DNA of 64,000 nt from Planctomycetota bacterium (GTDB lineage Bacteria; Planctomycetota; PLA2): positions 62,001 to 126,000 of the forward strand of contig JAJFFF010000024.1 of assembly GCA_021776785.1 (NCBI GenBank). The letters are read 5' to 3'. The notes under the pieces are model-generated. The model was not told where the DNA came from. It made no database searches and was given only the letters and a program-made list of their open reading frames with translations. The position numbers and the translations under genes are program-made. How positions within the stretch are numbered: the stretch's first letter is position 1; every line of letters begins with the position of its first letter. This document shows positions 34,199-42,767 of the stretch, piece after piece.

Positions 34199-37160
34199 GT
34201 CAGCCCATCGACTGACCGGACGCGTGGTCGACGAAAGCGGCGCGCCTCTCCCTCATGTGCAGGTCATAGCTGCGGAGGCCGCGGCCACGTGGAGCGTCAA
34301 TTCCGCCGACCTCGGACGGACCAAGTCCGATGAACAGGGCCGCTACGAGCTACGAAACCTTCCGGCAGGCCCCCTCGTGCTCGCCGTCTCGCTTGGGGGC
34401 GGCGTTCCGTTTCCGGTAAGCATGATCGCGTTCCCGCAGATCGACGAGTACACGATTGTCGTCGCGCGGGGTGGCACGTTGCACGGGCGCGTGGTCGACG
34501 CATCGACCGGGCAACCGATCGGCGGCGTGCGTGTGCGCGTGACCGGACAATGGCGCCATCGCGCGCAGGCGTTCACCGGCGCGGATGGGCGCTACCGCAT
34601 CTCCTCGCTACCCGCAACGGAGCTGTGGTCGGTGGTCGCGGAGAAAGTCGGCTACTACGATCAAGATAACGAGCGCTTAGGGGGTGTTCCGTTCGGTCGC
34701 GATGCCGTTGTCGAGCGCAACGTCAAGCTCCATCCGGCACCCGTGCTTCACGGCACGCTGAGCGGGCCCGATGGCCCGCTGGGGAATATCGCGATCCAAG
34801 CGGTGCGCTACGCCGGGCCCGATGGCGTGACCACCGTGCAAGCTACCACCGACCTCGAAGGGCGCTACCGCCTGACGCCGATGCCCGGCCGCGCGGCGTT
34901 GCAAGTCAGCTCCCGCAATCTTCAATTCAAAGACTGGCGGTGGTTGCATCCGTCGCAAGCAAAAGGCGACGAGGAGTGGATTGTCGAGATGCCCAAGACG
35001 GGTACCGTGCGACGCGACTTCGTCCTGGTTTGGAACCCTATTGTTGCCGGTGGAGCGTCGGTCGAAGGACGTGTCGAAGACGCGAACGGGCAGCCGATCG
35101 GCGGCGCCCGTGTGTGGTCGATGTCGTCCGCCCTAAGTGGTCCGGACGGTCGATTTGTTTTGACGCACCTGCCTCCGGGAAATCGCGCGGTGCATGCGCA
35201 GAAAGAGGGCTACAAACTACGGAACCCGTATCCGTTGCTCGTTCCGGACAGCGGAACGGTCTCCGACGTGATCCTCGTTCTCGATGCGGCCAAGAAGTTG
35301 CGAGGTCACGTGGGGGGCGGCGGGCGCGAGCCCTACGTGCTCTTAGGACTATGGCCCGATCACCTGAGCCGTGGCCAGCCGATGGCGAAGGCCGACGAAT
35401 GGTCGCGTCTTTGGTTGAGCGCGCGTCGCCTTTCCGTTGCGGAGGACGGATCGTTTGAGCTGTTTTTGCCGAATACAGGGCGCGCGTTCTTGCGTGCGGG
35501 CGCCATCGACCGCGTGCCGAGCAAGCCGATGGAGATAACGGCGTCAACGGACCGCTTGGCGTTTGTGCTCAAGCCGGGTCGGACCATCGAAGGCCGCGTG
35601 CGCGACCGCGACACCCGGACGCCGATCGCCGGGGCGGCCGTGCATGTGCGGCCCGATCCGGACGACAATCCGTACGGCCATCGGGCCGAGTTTCGCGATC
35701 CCGAGAAGGTTGTGCGCGCCGTAACCGACGCGAACGGGCGGTTCGTGGTTCCGTTAGTGGAGGGCGATTGCAAACTACGCGTGGAGGTGCGTGGATATCT
35801 CGTCGCCTACACCGTTGCGAGCGCCGGGACGGGCGATGTTGAGATTGACGTGGACAAGGATTTGCCGGTCCGCGGCGTGGTTCGCTTTCGCGACGGCGCA
35901 TGGGCCGAGGGGCTCGCCGTGCGCCTGCACAATCTGGAGGGCAAGCCGTTTTGGAAAACGGCGCGGACCGACGCCACCGGTGCGTTTTCTTTGGCCGGCC
36001 TTCCGCGCGCGTCGTATCGGGTCACGGTCGGCGGCAAAACCGCGCGGACGTTCACGTCGCGGGTGGTAGAGCCCGGCGCCGAGATGGAGATCACGGTCGA
36101 GCGTGCGGAGGCGAACGAAGGCGAGGAGTATCCGGAGCCGATTCAGGGGCGCGGCGAGATCCGTGGGCGCGTGCTCAATCAGGAAGGAGTGGGGCTGCCC
36201 GGTTATCGCGTGCTCGTGCGTCACGAGAAAAACGACAAGCCGGGGTATGTGAGCCGCCAAACCAAGACCGATTCCGACGGTGGGTTTGAGATCGTCGGCT
36301 TGGCCGAAGGAACCTACGAGGTCAGTGCGGTTGGCGTGGGGCGAGCGCAACCGATCTTGAAGTCTGGTGTGGCCACGGACGCCGTGCTGGAGTTTCGGTT
36401 CGGTTCAATCGCAGGACGTGTGCGCCGTGACGACGGCGCTTCGCTGAAGGGGTGTACTATGCTCGCGTTTCAGGGCGCGGTGCGGCGTCCGGTCGGCGAA
36501 GGCGCCATCGCGGCGGACGGTACGTTTCGTATCTCCGGGCTCGCCGGAGGACGCTATCGATTGGAGGTGCGCGATCTGCGCCTCCAGAACTACCTGTTGG
36601 GTCCGCACCGTGAATGCGAGATGGGCGTGCGCGACTTGGAACTCGTCGCGTCGCTCGGCGCGTCGATCCGCCTGCACACCGTCGACGACAAGGACAAGGT
36701 CGTGGCGTTGGCCTGGGCTCAAGCGAAGGCGCCGGACGGAACCTTGGTCCGCGCGAGAGGAAGTCTCCACGGTCGGATCGTGATCACCGGACTCATAGCC
36801 GATGTGGCGTACACGGTGTCGGTCCACAAACAGGGCTTGATCCCCGTCGAGCTCGGTGCCGTGCAGCCGGCGCGTGGGGAGCAGCGCGTCGTTATGGAAA
36901 CCGGGCTTTCGGTCACTGGCGTCGTGCGAAGCAAGTCCGGCGATCCCTTGCGCAACACTTCGCTGCGATTTCTGCATAGCGACGGCGCGTTCACGGTAAA
37001 CGGGCGCACGGGTGACCACGCTCGCTTCGACGTTTCCGGATTTCGCGCCGGCCAGTACGCCGTGTCCGTCTTCGCATTCGAAAACGGCAAGGGCGTGTGG
37101 ATTCCCAGCGGCTCCGTGCGCGCCGGGACGCAAGACATCACGCTGCGCAAGTCGCGGTAG
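34032..37160 (+). CDS. Carboxypeptidase-regulatory-like repeat region (continuation of sigma fusion)
   Basis: About 1042 residues with roughly nine beta-sandwich units of the carboxypeptidase-regulatory-like/CnaB type. Each starts with a G-R-V-x-D/N pattern (GRVVDESGAPLPHVQV, GRVVDASTGQPIGGVRV, GRVEDANGQPIGGARV, GRVRDRDTRTPIAGAAV, GRVLNQEGVGLPGYRV). It has no signal peptide or ribosome site of its own. Its first codons continue the sense of the preceding sigma/membrane gene, from which it differs by a one-base frame change. It should be the extracytoplasmic part of that protein. If no frameshift is real in the cell, this part would not be made. Confidence 0.8.
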   Translation: MFGRAVTGDDGRAQFHPAIERSYYFEARKRNYANGTSSRVQILTVADTRNVTIRLESAHRLTGRVVDESGAPLPHVQVIAAEAAATWSVNSADLGRTKSDEQGRYELRNLPAGPLVLAVSLGGGVPFPVSMIAFPQIDEYTIVVARGGTLHGRVVDASTGQPIGGVRVRVTGQWRHRAQAFTGADGRYRISSLPATELWSVVAEKVGYYDQDNERLGGVPFGRDAVVERNVKLHPAPVLHGTLSGPDGPLGNIAIQAVRYAGPDGVTTVQATTDLEGRYRLTPMPGRAALQVSSRNLQFKDWRWLHPSQAKGDEEWIVEMPKTGTVRRDFVLVWNPIVAGGASVEGRVEDANGQPIGGARVWSMSSALSGPDGRFVLTHLPPGNRAVHAQKEGYKLRNPYPLLVPDSGTVSDVILVLDAAKKLRGHVGGGGREPYVLLGLWPDHLSRGQPMAKADEWSRLWLSARRLSVAEDGSFELFLPNTGRAFLRAGAIDRVPSKPMEITASTDRLAFVLKPGRTIEGRVRDRDTRTPIAGAAVHVRPDPDDNPYGHRAEFRDPEKVVRAVTDANGRFVVPLVEGDCKLRVEVRGYLVAYTVASAGTGDVEIDVDKDLPVRGVVRFRDGAWAEGLAVRLHNLEGKPFWKTARTDATGAFSLAGLPRASYRVTVGGKTARTFTSRVVEPGAEMEITVERAEANEGEEYPEPIQGRGEIRGRVLNQEGVGLPGYRVLVRHEKNDKPGYVSRQTKTDSDGGFEIVGLAEGTYEVSAVGVGRAQPILKSGVATDAVLEFRFGSIAGRVRRDDGASLKGCTMLAFQGAVRRPVGEGAIAADGTFRISGLAGGRYRLEVRDLRLQNYLLGPHRECEMGVRDLELVASLGASIRLHTVDDKDKVVALAWAQAKAPDGTLVRARGSLHGRIVITGLIADVAYTVSVHKQGLIPVELGAVQPARGEQRVVMETGLSVTGVVRSKSGDPLRNTSLRFLHSDGAFTVNGRTGDHARFDVSGFRAGQYAVSVFAFENGKGVWIPSGSVRAGTQDITLRKSR

Positions 37161-37245
37161 TCCATCTTGTCGCGCATTCCGGTCGCGCGGGATCTAGGAA
37201 GGGGTACGCCGTTAGGATTCACGCAGTCGAGGCCGGGAGGTAGGC

Positions 37246-38466
37246 ATGGCGCAACGTTGGACAATGAAGATTCTCGTCGCCAGTTGGGGGCTGGCTTTGT
37301 TCACGGCGTCGGTTGGCGCGCAAGAGGACTGGAGCGCACCGCAACATCGCCAGTTCGATTTTTGGCTCGGCAAGTGGGATGTGAATCTGCGGATGATCCA
37401 GCCGGACAAGACTTGGAAGGACTCGGTACAAGCCAAAGTTGAGATCTATTCCATCCTCGACGGCAAAGCGATCCTGGAACTGTGGGACTCGCCGACGATC
37501 AAAGGATTTAGCTTGCGGCACTACGATCCCGCGACGAAGCAGTGGGTGCTCTACTTGAACTGGCCGAGCAAGAGTAGCTCAAGCGTTGGGTCGCTGCGCG
37601 GCCAGTTTCGCCACGGCCGCGGTGAGTTCATCGCGCGTGGCCGTCGCCCCGACGGCGGCGTCTCGGTAAGCCGCTACACGTTTTGCGACATTACTCCGCA
37701 CAGTCTGCGCTGGGACGACGCGTACTCGCGCGACGGCGGGAAGACGTGGACCAACAACTGGATTATGGAATTTTCGCGCACCGCGAAGTTGGCCGAGCTT
37801 CCGGTCGGGCCCACGGCGCACACGTTCGCGAACGGAGGTCGGTGTGTCGGTGCGGAGTTCGATCGTATCGCCAAACTGGCGGGCACGTGGAGGGGACAGG
37901 TCAAAGTGAAAGGCGAGCTTGTTCCCGCAACGCTTCGCGCGCACAAGGTCTTGGACGGCTGCTCGGTCATCGCGTTTTTGGAGTACACGCACAGCGGCAA
38001 CGCGTACAAGAGCTTTAGCCTGTTTACGTACAACAAATCGAAGGGCCAGTTCGTGGAGCTTTGGCTCGACAACCAGCGGGGTACCCATGCGGCGGTGCTC
38101 CGAGGGAGCGAAGACGGACGCGTGCTGACGTTACTGGCGCGCGGGTCGACGCATCTCCCCAAGCATGTGTGGACCGCATCCGAAGACTTCCATACGTTGC
38201 GGTTCGAGTCGCGTACAACAACCGATCTGACGCTCCGCGCCACGTTCCGCCGCAAGCTGACCAAACAGGACGCCATGTTCGCCAAAGCCATCAACAACGT
38301 GTGCCCGCGGTCCGGTAAGCCGATCGTTGCCGACGCACTCACCACCTATCGGGGTCACGTGATCGGGTTCTGCAACGCGGGGTGTCGAGATGACTTTGCC
38401 GCGAACGTGGAGCAGCGCCCACAAGACCGTGCGTTTTTTGACAAGATCATGAGCCAGAAGAAGTAG
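37246..38466 (+). CDS. Secreted DUF1579-like protein with C-terminal YHS/TRASH-like metal motif
   Basis: The product has about 406 residues with a signal peptide ending near TASVGA. Two lipocalin-like segments follow, each starting with a conserved tryptophan motif (FDFWLGKWDVNLRM and KLAGTWRGQVKVKGE) as in DUF1579. The C-terminus carries CPRSGKPIVAD and YRGHVIGFCNAGCRDDFAAN, which resemble YHS/TRASH metal-binding domains with cysteines for Cu or another metal. GGGAGGTAGGC precedes the ATG at 37246, which supports that start; an ATG 18 bp later is possible. Function is unknown, perhaps periplasmic metal or ligand binding. Confidence 0.8.
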   Translation: MAQRWTMKILVASWGLALFTASVGAQEDWSAPQHRQFDFWLGKWDVNLRMIQPDKTWKDSVQAKVEIYSILDGKAILELWDSPTIKGFSLRHYDPATKQWVLYLNWPSKSSSSVGSLRGQFRHGRGEFIARGRRPDGGVSVSRYTFCDITPHSLRWDDAYSRDGGKTWTNNWIMEFSRTAKLAELPVGPTAHTFANGGRCVGAEFDRIAKLAGTWRGQVKVKGELVPATLRAHKVLDGCSVIAFLEYTHSGNAYKSFSLFTYNKSKGQFVELWLDNQRGTHAAVLRGSEDGRVLTLLARGSTHLPKHVWTASEDFHTLRFESRTTTDLTLRATFRRKLTKQDAMFAKAINNVCPRSGKPIVADALTTYRGHVIGFCNAGCRDDFAANVEQRPQDRAFFDKIMSQKK

Positions 38467-38490
38467 GTCGCGCTTGACGCCGCACCTGCG

Positions 38491-38513
38491 AACGAATATT
38501 TAACATATTCGTT
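38491..38513 (+). promoter_or_regulatory. AT-rich palindromic operator candidate
   Basis: A perfect 8-bp inverted repeat, AACGAATA/TATTCGTT, with a 7-nt A/T spacer lies 20 bp before the ATG of the MmcQ/YjbR gene, just above a strong AGGAGG ribosome site. It is one of the few A/T-rich palindromes in the window. The symmetry suits a dimeric repressor (ArsR- or TetR-like); the regulator is unknown. Confidence 0.6.
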
Positions 38514-38532
38514 AACTGTCTAGGAGGGCGCC

Positions 38533-39084
38533 ATGGCCGCACGTAAGAAAGATCCGACCGATCCGATTCGAAAAAGAGCCAGCAGCTATTCCGACGTCGA
38601 TCAGGGCACGTCGTGCTCGCAGAGTTCGTTCAAGGCGGGCAAGAAGCCGTTTTTGTACATCGGGATGCAGGGCGGTCGCTACAAGGCGATGTTTAAGTTA
38701 GGCGCATCCAAAGCGGAGGCCGCCAAGCTTGCGAAGAAAGCTCCCGATGACTTTCAAGTGGGGTCGACGGCGTGGGTGACCGCGCGATTTAGCGCCGAGG
38801 AACCGATGCCCAAGAAGCTTTGGGGCAAGTGGCTTGACGAAAGCTACGCCTTAAGTGTCGGCGCGGCGCCCGCAAGAAAAACGGCAAAGAAAACGAGTGC
38901 GGCGAAGAAGAAAGTGAACAGGACGGCCGCCAAAAAAACGAAGAAGACAGCCACGAAGAAGAAGGTGGCCCGTAAGAAGACATCTGCGAAAAAAACACCT
39001 GCGCAGAAGCCTCCCGCGAAGAAGACCCCCGCGAAGAGGGCACCCCGGAAGAAGGCATCCCGGAAAAAGGCATCCCGTCGCTAA
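38533..39084 (+). CDS. MmcQ/YjbR-like protein with histone-H1-like basic tail
   Basis: The product has 183 residues. Residues about 28-110 look like the MmcQ/YjbR fold (KKPFLYIGMQGGRYKAMFKL, GSTAWVTARFSAEEPMPKKL), a small DNA-binding-like domain. From about 115 to the end the sequence is almost only lysine, alanine, threonine and proline (AKKTSAAKKK, RKKTSAKKTPAQKPPAKKTP), like bacterial histone-H1 homologues. This suggests a nucleoid-associated DNA-compacting protein (inference). AGGAGG lies 6 bp before the ATG, and an AT-rich palindrome lies just upstream. It converges with the MgtC gene: their stop codons overlap. Confidence 0.85.
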   Translation: MAARKKDPTDPIRKRASSYSDVDQGTSCSQSSFKAGKKPFLYIGMQGGRYKAMFKLGASKAEAAKLAKKAPDDFQVGSTAWVTARFSAEEPMPKKLWGKWLDESYALSVGAAPARKTAKKTSAAKKKVNRTAAKKTKKTATKKKVARKKTSAKKTPAQKPPAKKTPAKRAPRKKASRKKASRR

Positions 39085-39518
39085 GCATCATTACCGTTCT
39101 TGGGTTCCTCAGCGTCCACGACCTTGTCTTTGAGTCGCGGGGTGTAGTACAGCGTCAAACCCGTCACGGCACTCAGCGCAATGGCGATATCCAACGCGCC
39201 GAAACCGACCGCGGCGCCGATGCAACCGGTCGCCCAGATAGATGCGGCCGTCGCGGTGCCCTTCACGTTTCCGCCGTCTTTTAAGATCGCGCCTCCACCA
39301 ATGAACCCGATGCCGGTCATTAAGCCGTAGAGCACGCGGGCGAGTGCGCCGGTGTCCGATGCGAACACGTCGCGACCCATGAGCACAAAGCCGCAGCTCG
39401 CCATCGCGACCAAGGGAAACGTCCGCAGGCCCGCGGACCGGGCGTGCGCTTCGCGCTCGATCGCCATCGGGAGTGCGAGGAGGTAAGCGCCGCCGAGCGC
39501 AAGCAGATGCGAGATCAC
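39081..39518 (-). CDS. MgtC/SapB-family membrane protein
   Basis: The product has 145 residues and four hydrophobic segments. The family motifs are ALPMAIEREAHARSAGLRTF, where the conserved acidic residue and arginines lie, and TGIGFIGGGAILKDG. MgtC proteins are linked with Mg2+-stress and ATP-synthase or phosphate control in some bacteria; the role here is unknown. The GTG at 39518 starts 2 bp after the stop of the GlsB gene. It is transcribed together with that gene. Confidence 0.86.
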   Translation of the reverse strand: MISHLLALGGAYLLALPMAIEREAHARSAGLRTFPLVAMASCGFVLMGRDVFASDTGALARVLYGLMTGIGFIGGGAILKDGGNVKGTATAASIWATGCIGAAVGFGALDIAIALSAVTGLTLYYTPRLKDKVVDAEEPKNGNDA

Positions 39519-39520
39519 GG

Positions 39521-39802
39521 CTATCCGCGTTGCCGCCTGCGCTGAAACAGACCGAGCACGGCCACAAACAACGTTGCGCCGATGATCGACCAGACGATGG
39601 GAAACGTTTTGCCGCCAACTGTGACGACAAACAACGCAGGGAGGTCCATCTTGCCTGCGATCCAAACGCCGAGCAGCGCACCAATAAAGCCCAGTGCGAT
39701 CGACGCGAGGAATCCGCCGCGCGTCGCGCCGCCGATGGCCTGTCCGACCGAGCCGCAGATACCGGCTACGAGCAAGAGCAGTAAGAATTCAATCAGTGTC
39801 AA
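39521..39802 (-). CDS. GlsB/YeaQ/YmgE-family membrane protein
   Basis: This 93-residue membrane protein has three hydrophobic helices and the glycine-rich pattern GGATRGGFLASIALGFIGALL of the transglycosylase-associated (GlsB/YeaQ) family. In other bacteria such genes are induced by envelope or osmotic stress. The TTG at 39802 is supported by GGAGGG four bases upstream. It forms a pair with the downstream MgtC gene. Confidence 0.88.
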   Translation of the reverse strand: MTLIEFLLLLLVAGICGSVGQAIGGATRGGFLASIALGFIGALLGVWIAGKMDLPALFVVTVGGKTFPIVWSIIGATLFVAVLGLFQRRRQRG

Positions 39803-40144
39803 GGGGCCCTCCGTCCGCGTTCTAATAATCTAAACAAGACGCGCGGCGATGTACGCGTCGAAGACGCGGAACGGGATCATACTTGGACAAACAGAAGATC
39901 CGTTACAAAACAAGTGTTCGTCTCACGTTGCCCTACCCAAAGGAATGTGACGCATTGCGAGCGTCTATGTTGCTGCATCGATCACGTCGCAACTACGGAT
40001 ACGTTTGACACAAGAGAGAATGCGCCCTACGGTCGTAACGGTACGGGATGAGCAGGAACCGACCTGTTCTCGCGCTTTGAGCGCGATCAGAATCAACCGA
40101 CTTCGTCGGTCGCGATTCGACCCAACGCTGCTTAGGAGGCACGC
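39803..40144. other. Intergenic region with leader hairpins for DUF1328 gene
   Basis: The region separates the divergent GlsB and DUF1328 genes and contains no gene. Near its right end are two small hairpins: TCGCGC/GCGCGA (40070-40075 and 40081-40086) and ACCGAC-TTC-GTCGGT (40096-40110). These may form in the 5' leader of the DUF1328 mRNA. A weak promoter candidate lies at 40005-40033. Confidence 0.5.
40005..40033 (+). promoter_or_regulatory. Possible sigma-70 promoter for DUF1328 gene
   Basis: A perfect TTGACA (40005-40010) is followed, after 17 bp, by TACGGT (40028-40033), which matches TATAAT at only three positions. It would give a leader of roughly 105 nt that holds both hairpins. Confidence 0.35.
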
Positions 40145-40309
40145 ATGCTCAATTGGACGCTTACATTTCTTATCGTCGCCGTGATCGCTGGTGCGCTCGG
40201 CTTTACGGGCATCGCCGGCGCCGCCGCCGGAATCGCGAAGATCTTGTTCTTCGTCTTCCTCGTCGTGTTCGTGCTTGCCGTCGTCGCCGGCAAGCGCCGC
40301 CGCGCGTAG
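40145..40309 (+). CDS. DUF1328 small membrane protein
   Basis: The product has 54 residues, almost all hydrophobic: [20 protein letters not shown], then an alanine/glycine turn, then [20 protein letters not shown] and a basic end. This is the standard form of DUF1328 (YtjA-like), two-helix membrane proteins often induced by stress. A GGAGG ribosome site lies 5 bp before the ATG. It converges with sigZ, 24 bp away. Confidence 0.9.
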   Translation: MLNWTLTFLIVAVIAGALGFTGIAGAAAGIAKILFFVFLVVFVLAVVAGKRRRA

Positions 40310-40333
40310 GCGCGCCTACTGCGACCGGACCGC

Positions 40334-40894
40334 TCAACAAATGTCGCAACCGTCTCCGCCTCGCTTCTCGTAGGCGGAGACGGCGCCGGTCCGGTCGCGT
40401 TCCATGCGACAGCACGCTTCCAAGAGGCCGCGCAGCATCGCGCGCCCACGCTGGACACGCGACTTCATTCCCGCTTCGCTGATGCCTGCCTGTTGTGCAG
40501 CGGTTCGGTTGGATAGTCCATCTAGCTCGACAAGCGTTACGGCGGCTCGGTAGGTCGGCGCGAGTTGTTGAACCAGCGGTGTCAAGCACCCCGCGAGGTC
40601 CCGGACAGCGGCTTCCGGACAATCGTCCGCCTCGTGCGCGGACTCGGCGAGAGACGTCACCGCGTCCGATGCGCGTTGCTCGCGCCGGAAGCGATCTGTG
40701 ATGAGGTTGCGCGCGATCTGGTAGAGCCAGGCGTCGAGGCGGTCATCGTTTTCGAGCGCCTGGATTCCGCTTGTGATCCGCAAGAACAGCTCCTGCATCA
40801 CGTCGTCGGCGTCCGCATCGCAGCGGACGCGCTTGCGTACAAACGGACGCATCCGGTCGGCGATCGCGCTCCAATTCGAATCTCGAGGAAACAT
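40334..40894 (-). CDS. sigZ: RNA polymerase sigma factor, SigZ-like
   Basis: This 186-residue ECF-type sigma factor has region 2 with DADDVMQELFLRITSGIQAL and LDAWLYQIARNLITDRFRR, and region 4 with LVELDGLSNRTAAQQAGIS. The last residues are cysteine-rich (GGDGCDIC), as in SigZ-type factors. It lies 13 bp downstream of arsM on the same strand, so the two are likely cotranscribed. No anti-sigma factor gene is adjacent; the C-terminal cysteines could sense metal or thiol stress directly (inference). The start at 40894 is the first methionine that fits region 2. Confidence 0.85.
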   Translation of the reverse strand: MFPRDSNWSAIADRMRPFVRKRVRCDADADDVMQELFLRITSGIQALENDDRLDAWLYQIARNLITDRFRREQRASDAVTSLAESAHEADDCPEAAVRDLAGCLTPLVQQLAPTYRAAVTLVELDGLSNRTAAQQAGISEAGMKSRVQRGRAMLRGLLEACCRMERDRTGAVSAYEKRGGDGCDIC

Positions 40895-40907
40895 CGCGTG
40901 AACCACC

Positions 40908-41690
40908 CTAGCAACAACCCGTAGTGAAGGGGCGAACGGCTTCGATGGACGCGGACGCGACGTATGGCGACAGATCGACGTCGGGACTCCACGAGCGGAC
41001 GCACGCGTCGCGCTCAGCCTGCACCGCGACGCGTACTCGCTCAAACCCAAGCGCCCAAAGCATCGACTCGATCTCGCCCGGCGTGACCGCGCCCGCCATA
41101 CAACTCGGCCACGCATGCGCGTGGTCCGCCAGCGCGGTCGGAAGGGGCGCGATCGAAACCATGTCCATGACCGCGAGTCGCCCGCCCGGTTTCAGGACGC
41201 GTCGCGTCTCTTCGAACACGGCGCGCTTGTCGATCGCGAGGTTTACAACGCAGTTCGACAACACGACGTCGATTGTTCGATCCGGAACGGGGAGATGCTC
41301 GATCTCGCCCAACCGAAACGAGACGTTTTCGATCCCGGCTTGGTTTTGAATCTCGCGCGCCTTGGTCACCATCTCCGGCGTCATGTCGACCCCAATGACT
41401 GTGCCGCGTGGTCCCACGCGATCGGCAGCGAGAAAACAATCGAAGCCGCCGCCACTACCAAGATCCAAGACGGCCTCTCCCTCGCGCAGCGTCGCAAGTG
41501 CAACCGGGTTGCCGCAACCTAGATTCGTGTTGGCTTGAGCAGGAGCCGCCGCCGCGTCCGCGTCGGTGTACCCCCATTCGTTGGGGTTCGCATGGGAACA
41601 GCTCGCCCCGCAACAGCCAACGGCGCCGCCGGACTCGGCCACGCGACGATAGAAATCGCGAATTTCAAGTTTGTGATCGTGAGTGTGCAT
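40908..41690 (-). CDS. arsM: Arsenite methyltransferase
   Basis: The product has 260 residues. It methylates As(III) with SAM to volatile or less harmful forms in the cytosol. Motif I is VLDLGSGGGFDCF. Cysteines for As(III) are found in VGCCGASCSH near the N-terminus, in LSNCVVNL and in WPSCMAG. It ends in TTGCC. The ATG at 41690 has GGAGG five bases upstream. The gene is first of a pair with sigZ; no arsR, arsB or arsC is seen, so detoxification seems to rest on methylation, at least locally. Confidence 0.92.
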   Translation of the reverse strand: MHTHDHKLEIRDFYRRVAESGGAVGCCGASCSHANPNEWGYTDADAAAAPAQANTNLGCGNPVALATLREGEAVLDLGSGGGFDCFLAADRVGPRGTVIGVDMTPEMVTKAREIQNQAGIENVSFRLGEIEHLPVPDRTIDVVLSNCVVNLAIDKRAVFEETRRVLKPGGRLAVMDMVSIAPLPTALADHAHAWPSCMAGAVTPGEIESMLWALGFERVRVAVQAERDACVRSWSPDVDLSPYVASASIEAVRPFTTGCC

Positions 41691-41824
41691 GTTTGCCTCC
41701 AAACAGCAGACGAACGAACCACGAAATGGACGCAGCTTTTACTTCCGGGCGGACGGGGCCCATAGAACGGAGTCGGGAAGGGAGTCGAGAACGGGGCTCG
41801 GGGAACGGGACAAGTGGGGATGGA

Positions 41825-41913
41825 CGGAGGGGGCGGGATTCGAACCCGCGGTACCCTGTGAAGAGTACGCCGGCTTAGCAAGCCGGTGCATTCGACCACT
41901 CTGCCACCCCTCC
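41825..41913 (-). tRNA. tRNA-Ser (anticodon GCT)
   Basis: The minus strand folds into a class II tRNA of 89 nt. The acceptor arm is GGAGGGG/CCCCTCC, the anticodon stem CGGCTT-GCTAA-GCCGG holds anticodon GCT, a long variable arm is present, and the T arm is GCGGG-TTCGAAT-CCCGC. GCT reads AGC/AGU serine codons. The CCA end is not encoded. Confidence 0.96.
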
Positions 41914-41925
41914 GTCGGGGCGGGT

Positions 41926-41953
41926 AGTTTAACCACCGTAAGAGGTTACGCCA
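41926..41953 (-). promoter_or_regulatory. Possible promoter of tRNA-Ser
   Basis: On the minus strand TAAACT (41931-41926) lies 12 bp before the tRNA start and is preceded, after 16 bp, by TGGCGT as a poor -35. Only the -10 is convincing. Confidence 0.3.
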
Positions 41954-42032
41954 GATTGGAAATCCGGATCCGGTAGCGCGGCTTGAGCGGGGCCACGTGA
42001 GCGGCCACGGATCGAACTCAACTTTGCAAAAT

Positions 42033-42615
42033 CTAGTAACCCTCGATGCCCGGAGAGGTGTCGCGGCGCGTCCAGCCCCGGCTCGACCGCATGCCAACGC
42101 GGGCGGCGTACGCCAGCACAAGCGCCCCCTGACGCTGCGCATGAACGGAGTGGATGTCAGCGCTAATCCATGGCTCTTGTTCTTCGTGAAAATTGAGGAC
42201 ATCGATCGGCTGGCGGACGGGCCTTGGATGATTTTGCCCGAGAGCGTTCTCAGTCGTTTGGCGGCCGAGGAAAACATCCCCGGTCACGATACCCGCGCCG
42301 GAGGAGCGACTCTCGAAGAGGACGTCGCCTGCTCTGAGATTGTCCAAGTCCCATACGTACTTCGAAGAAGAAGGCATGATCTACGCTTTTCGCGTTGTCG
42401 CTGGATTCGAGCATGGCTAACAAGGCACGAAGCACGGGCTCCTCCTTACAGTTCAGATTCGTCACCGCCTCCAGCGCGGGGCGCCGGACTTCCTTGATGT
42501 CCGAAGCCAAGGCCGTGGCGAACAACGTGCTGGCCGCCGGGTCGCCGATCCAACCCAAGATCTCAATCAGCTCGTCAAACACCCTCAAGGGCCGAGCGGA
42601 GTTCACCTCGTCCAC
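42033..42615 (-). pseudogene. Broken HEAT-repeat-like gene remnant
   Basis: Minus-strand codons 42615 to about 42380 read as HEAT-type helices (FDELIEILGWIGDPAASTLF, ASDIKEVRRPALEAVTNL, EPVLRALLAMLESSDNA). The sense then seems to move into a different frame that starts at ATG 42377 (YVWDLDNLRAGDVLFESRSS) and stops at 42033. Two overlapping frames of this kind, with no ribosome site and no clear start, suggest a decayed gene. It sits in a gene-poor stretch after tRNA-Ser. The second frame could instead be an independent 114-residue protein of unknown function. Confidence 0.4.
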
Positions 42616-42767
42616 CCAAGCACCAGGAAGACGTGTTGGTCAAAGAGCGGGCGGCCGCGGCCATCTTGTTCTTGCTCAACGGCAAACCCATCGCGGTTCG
42701 ACAGCTCCGCCGGTCGGAACGAGGCATGCTGATCGATGCCGCCCGAGAACGCGTCGTTGGCCGTTGA

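Noticed and set aside
41825-41913. Integration of an island at the tRNA-Ser 3' end
   Set aside because: No integrase gene and no repeat of the tRNA 3' end was found within the window.
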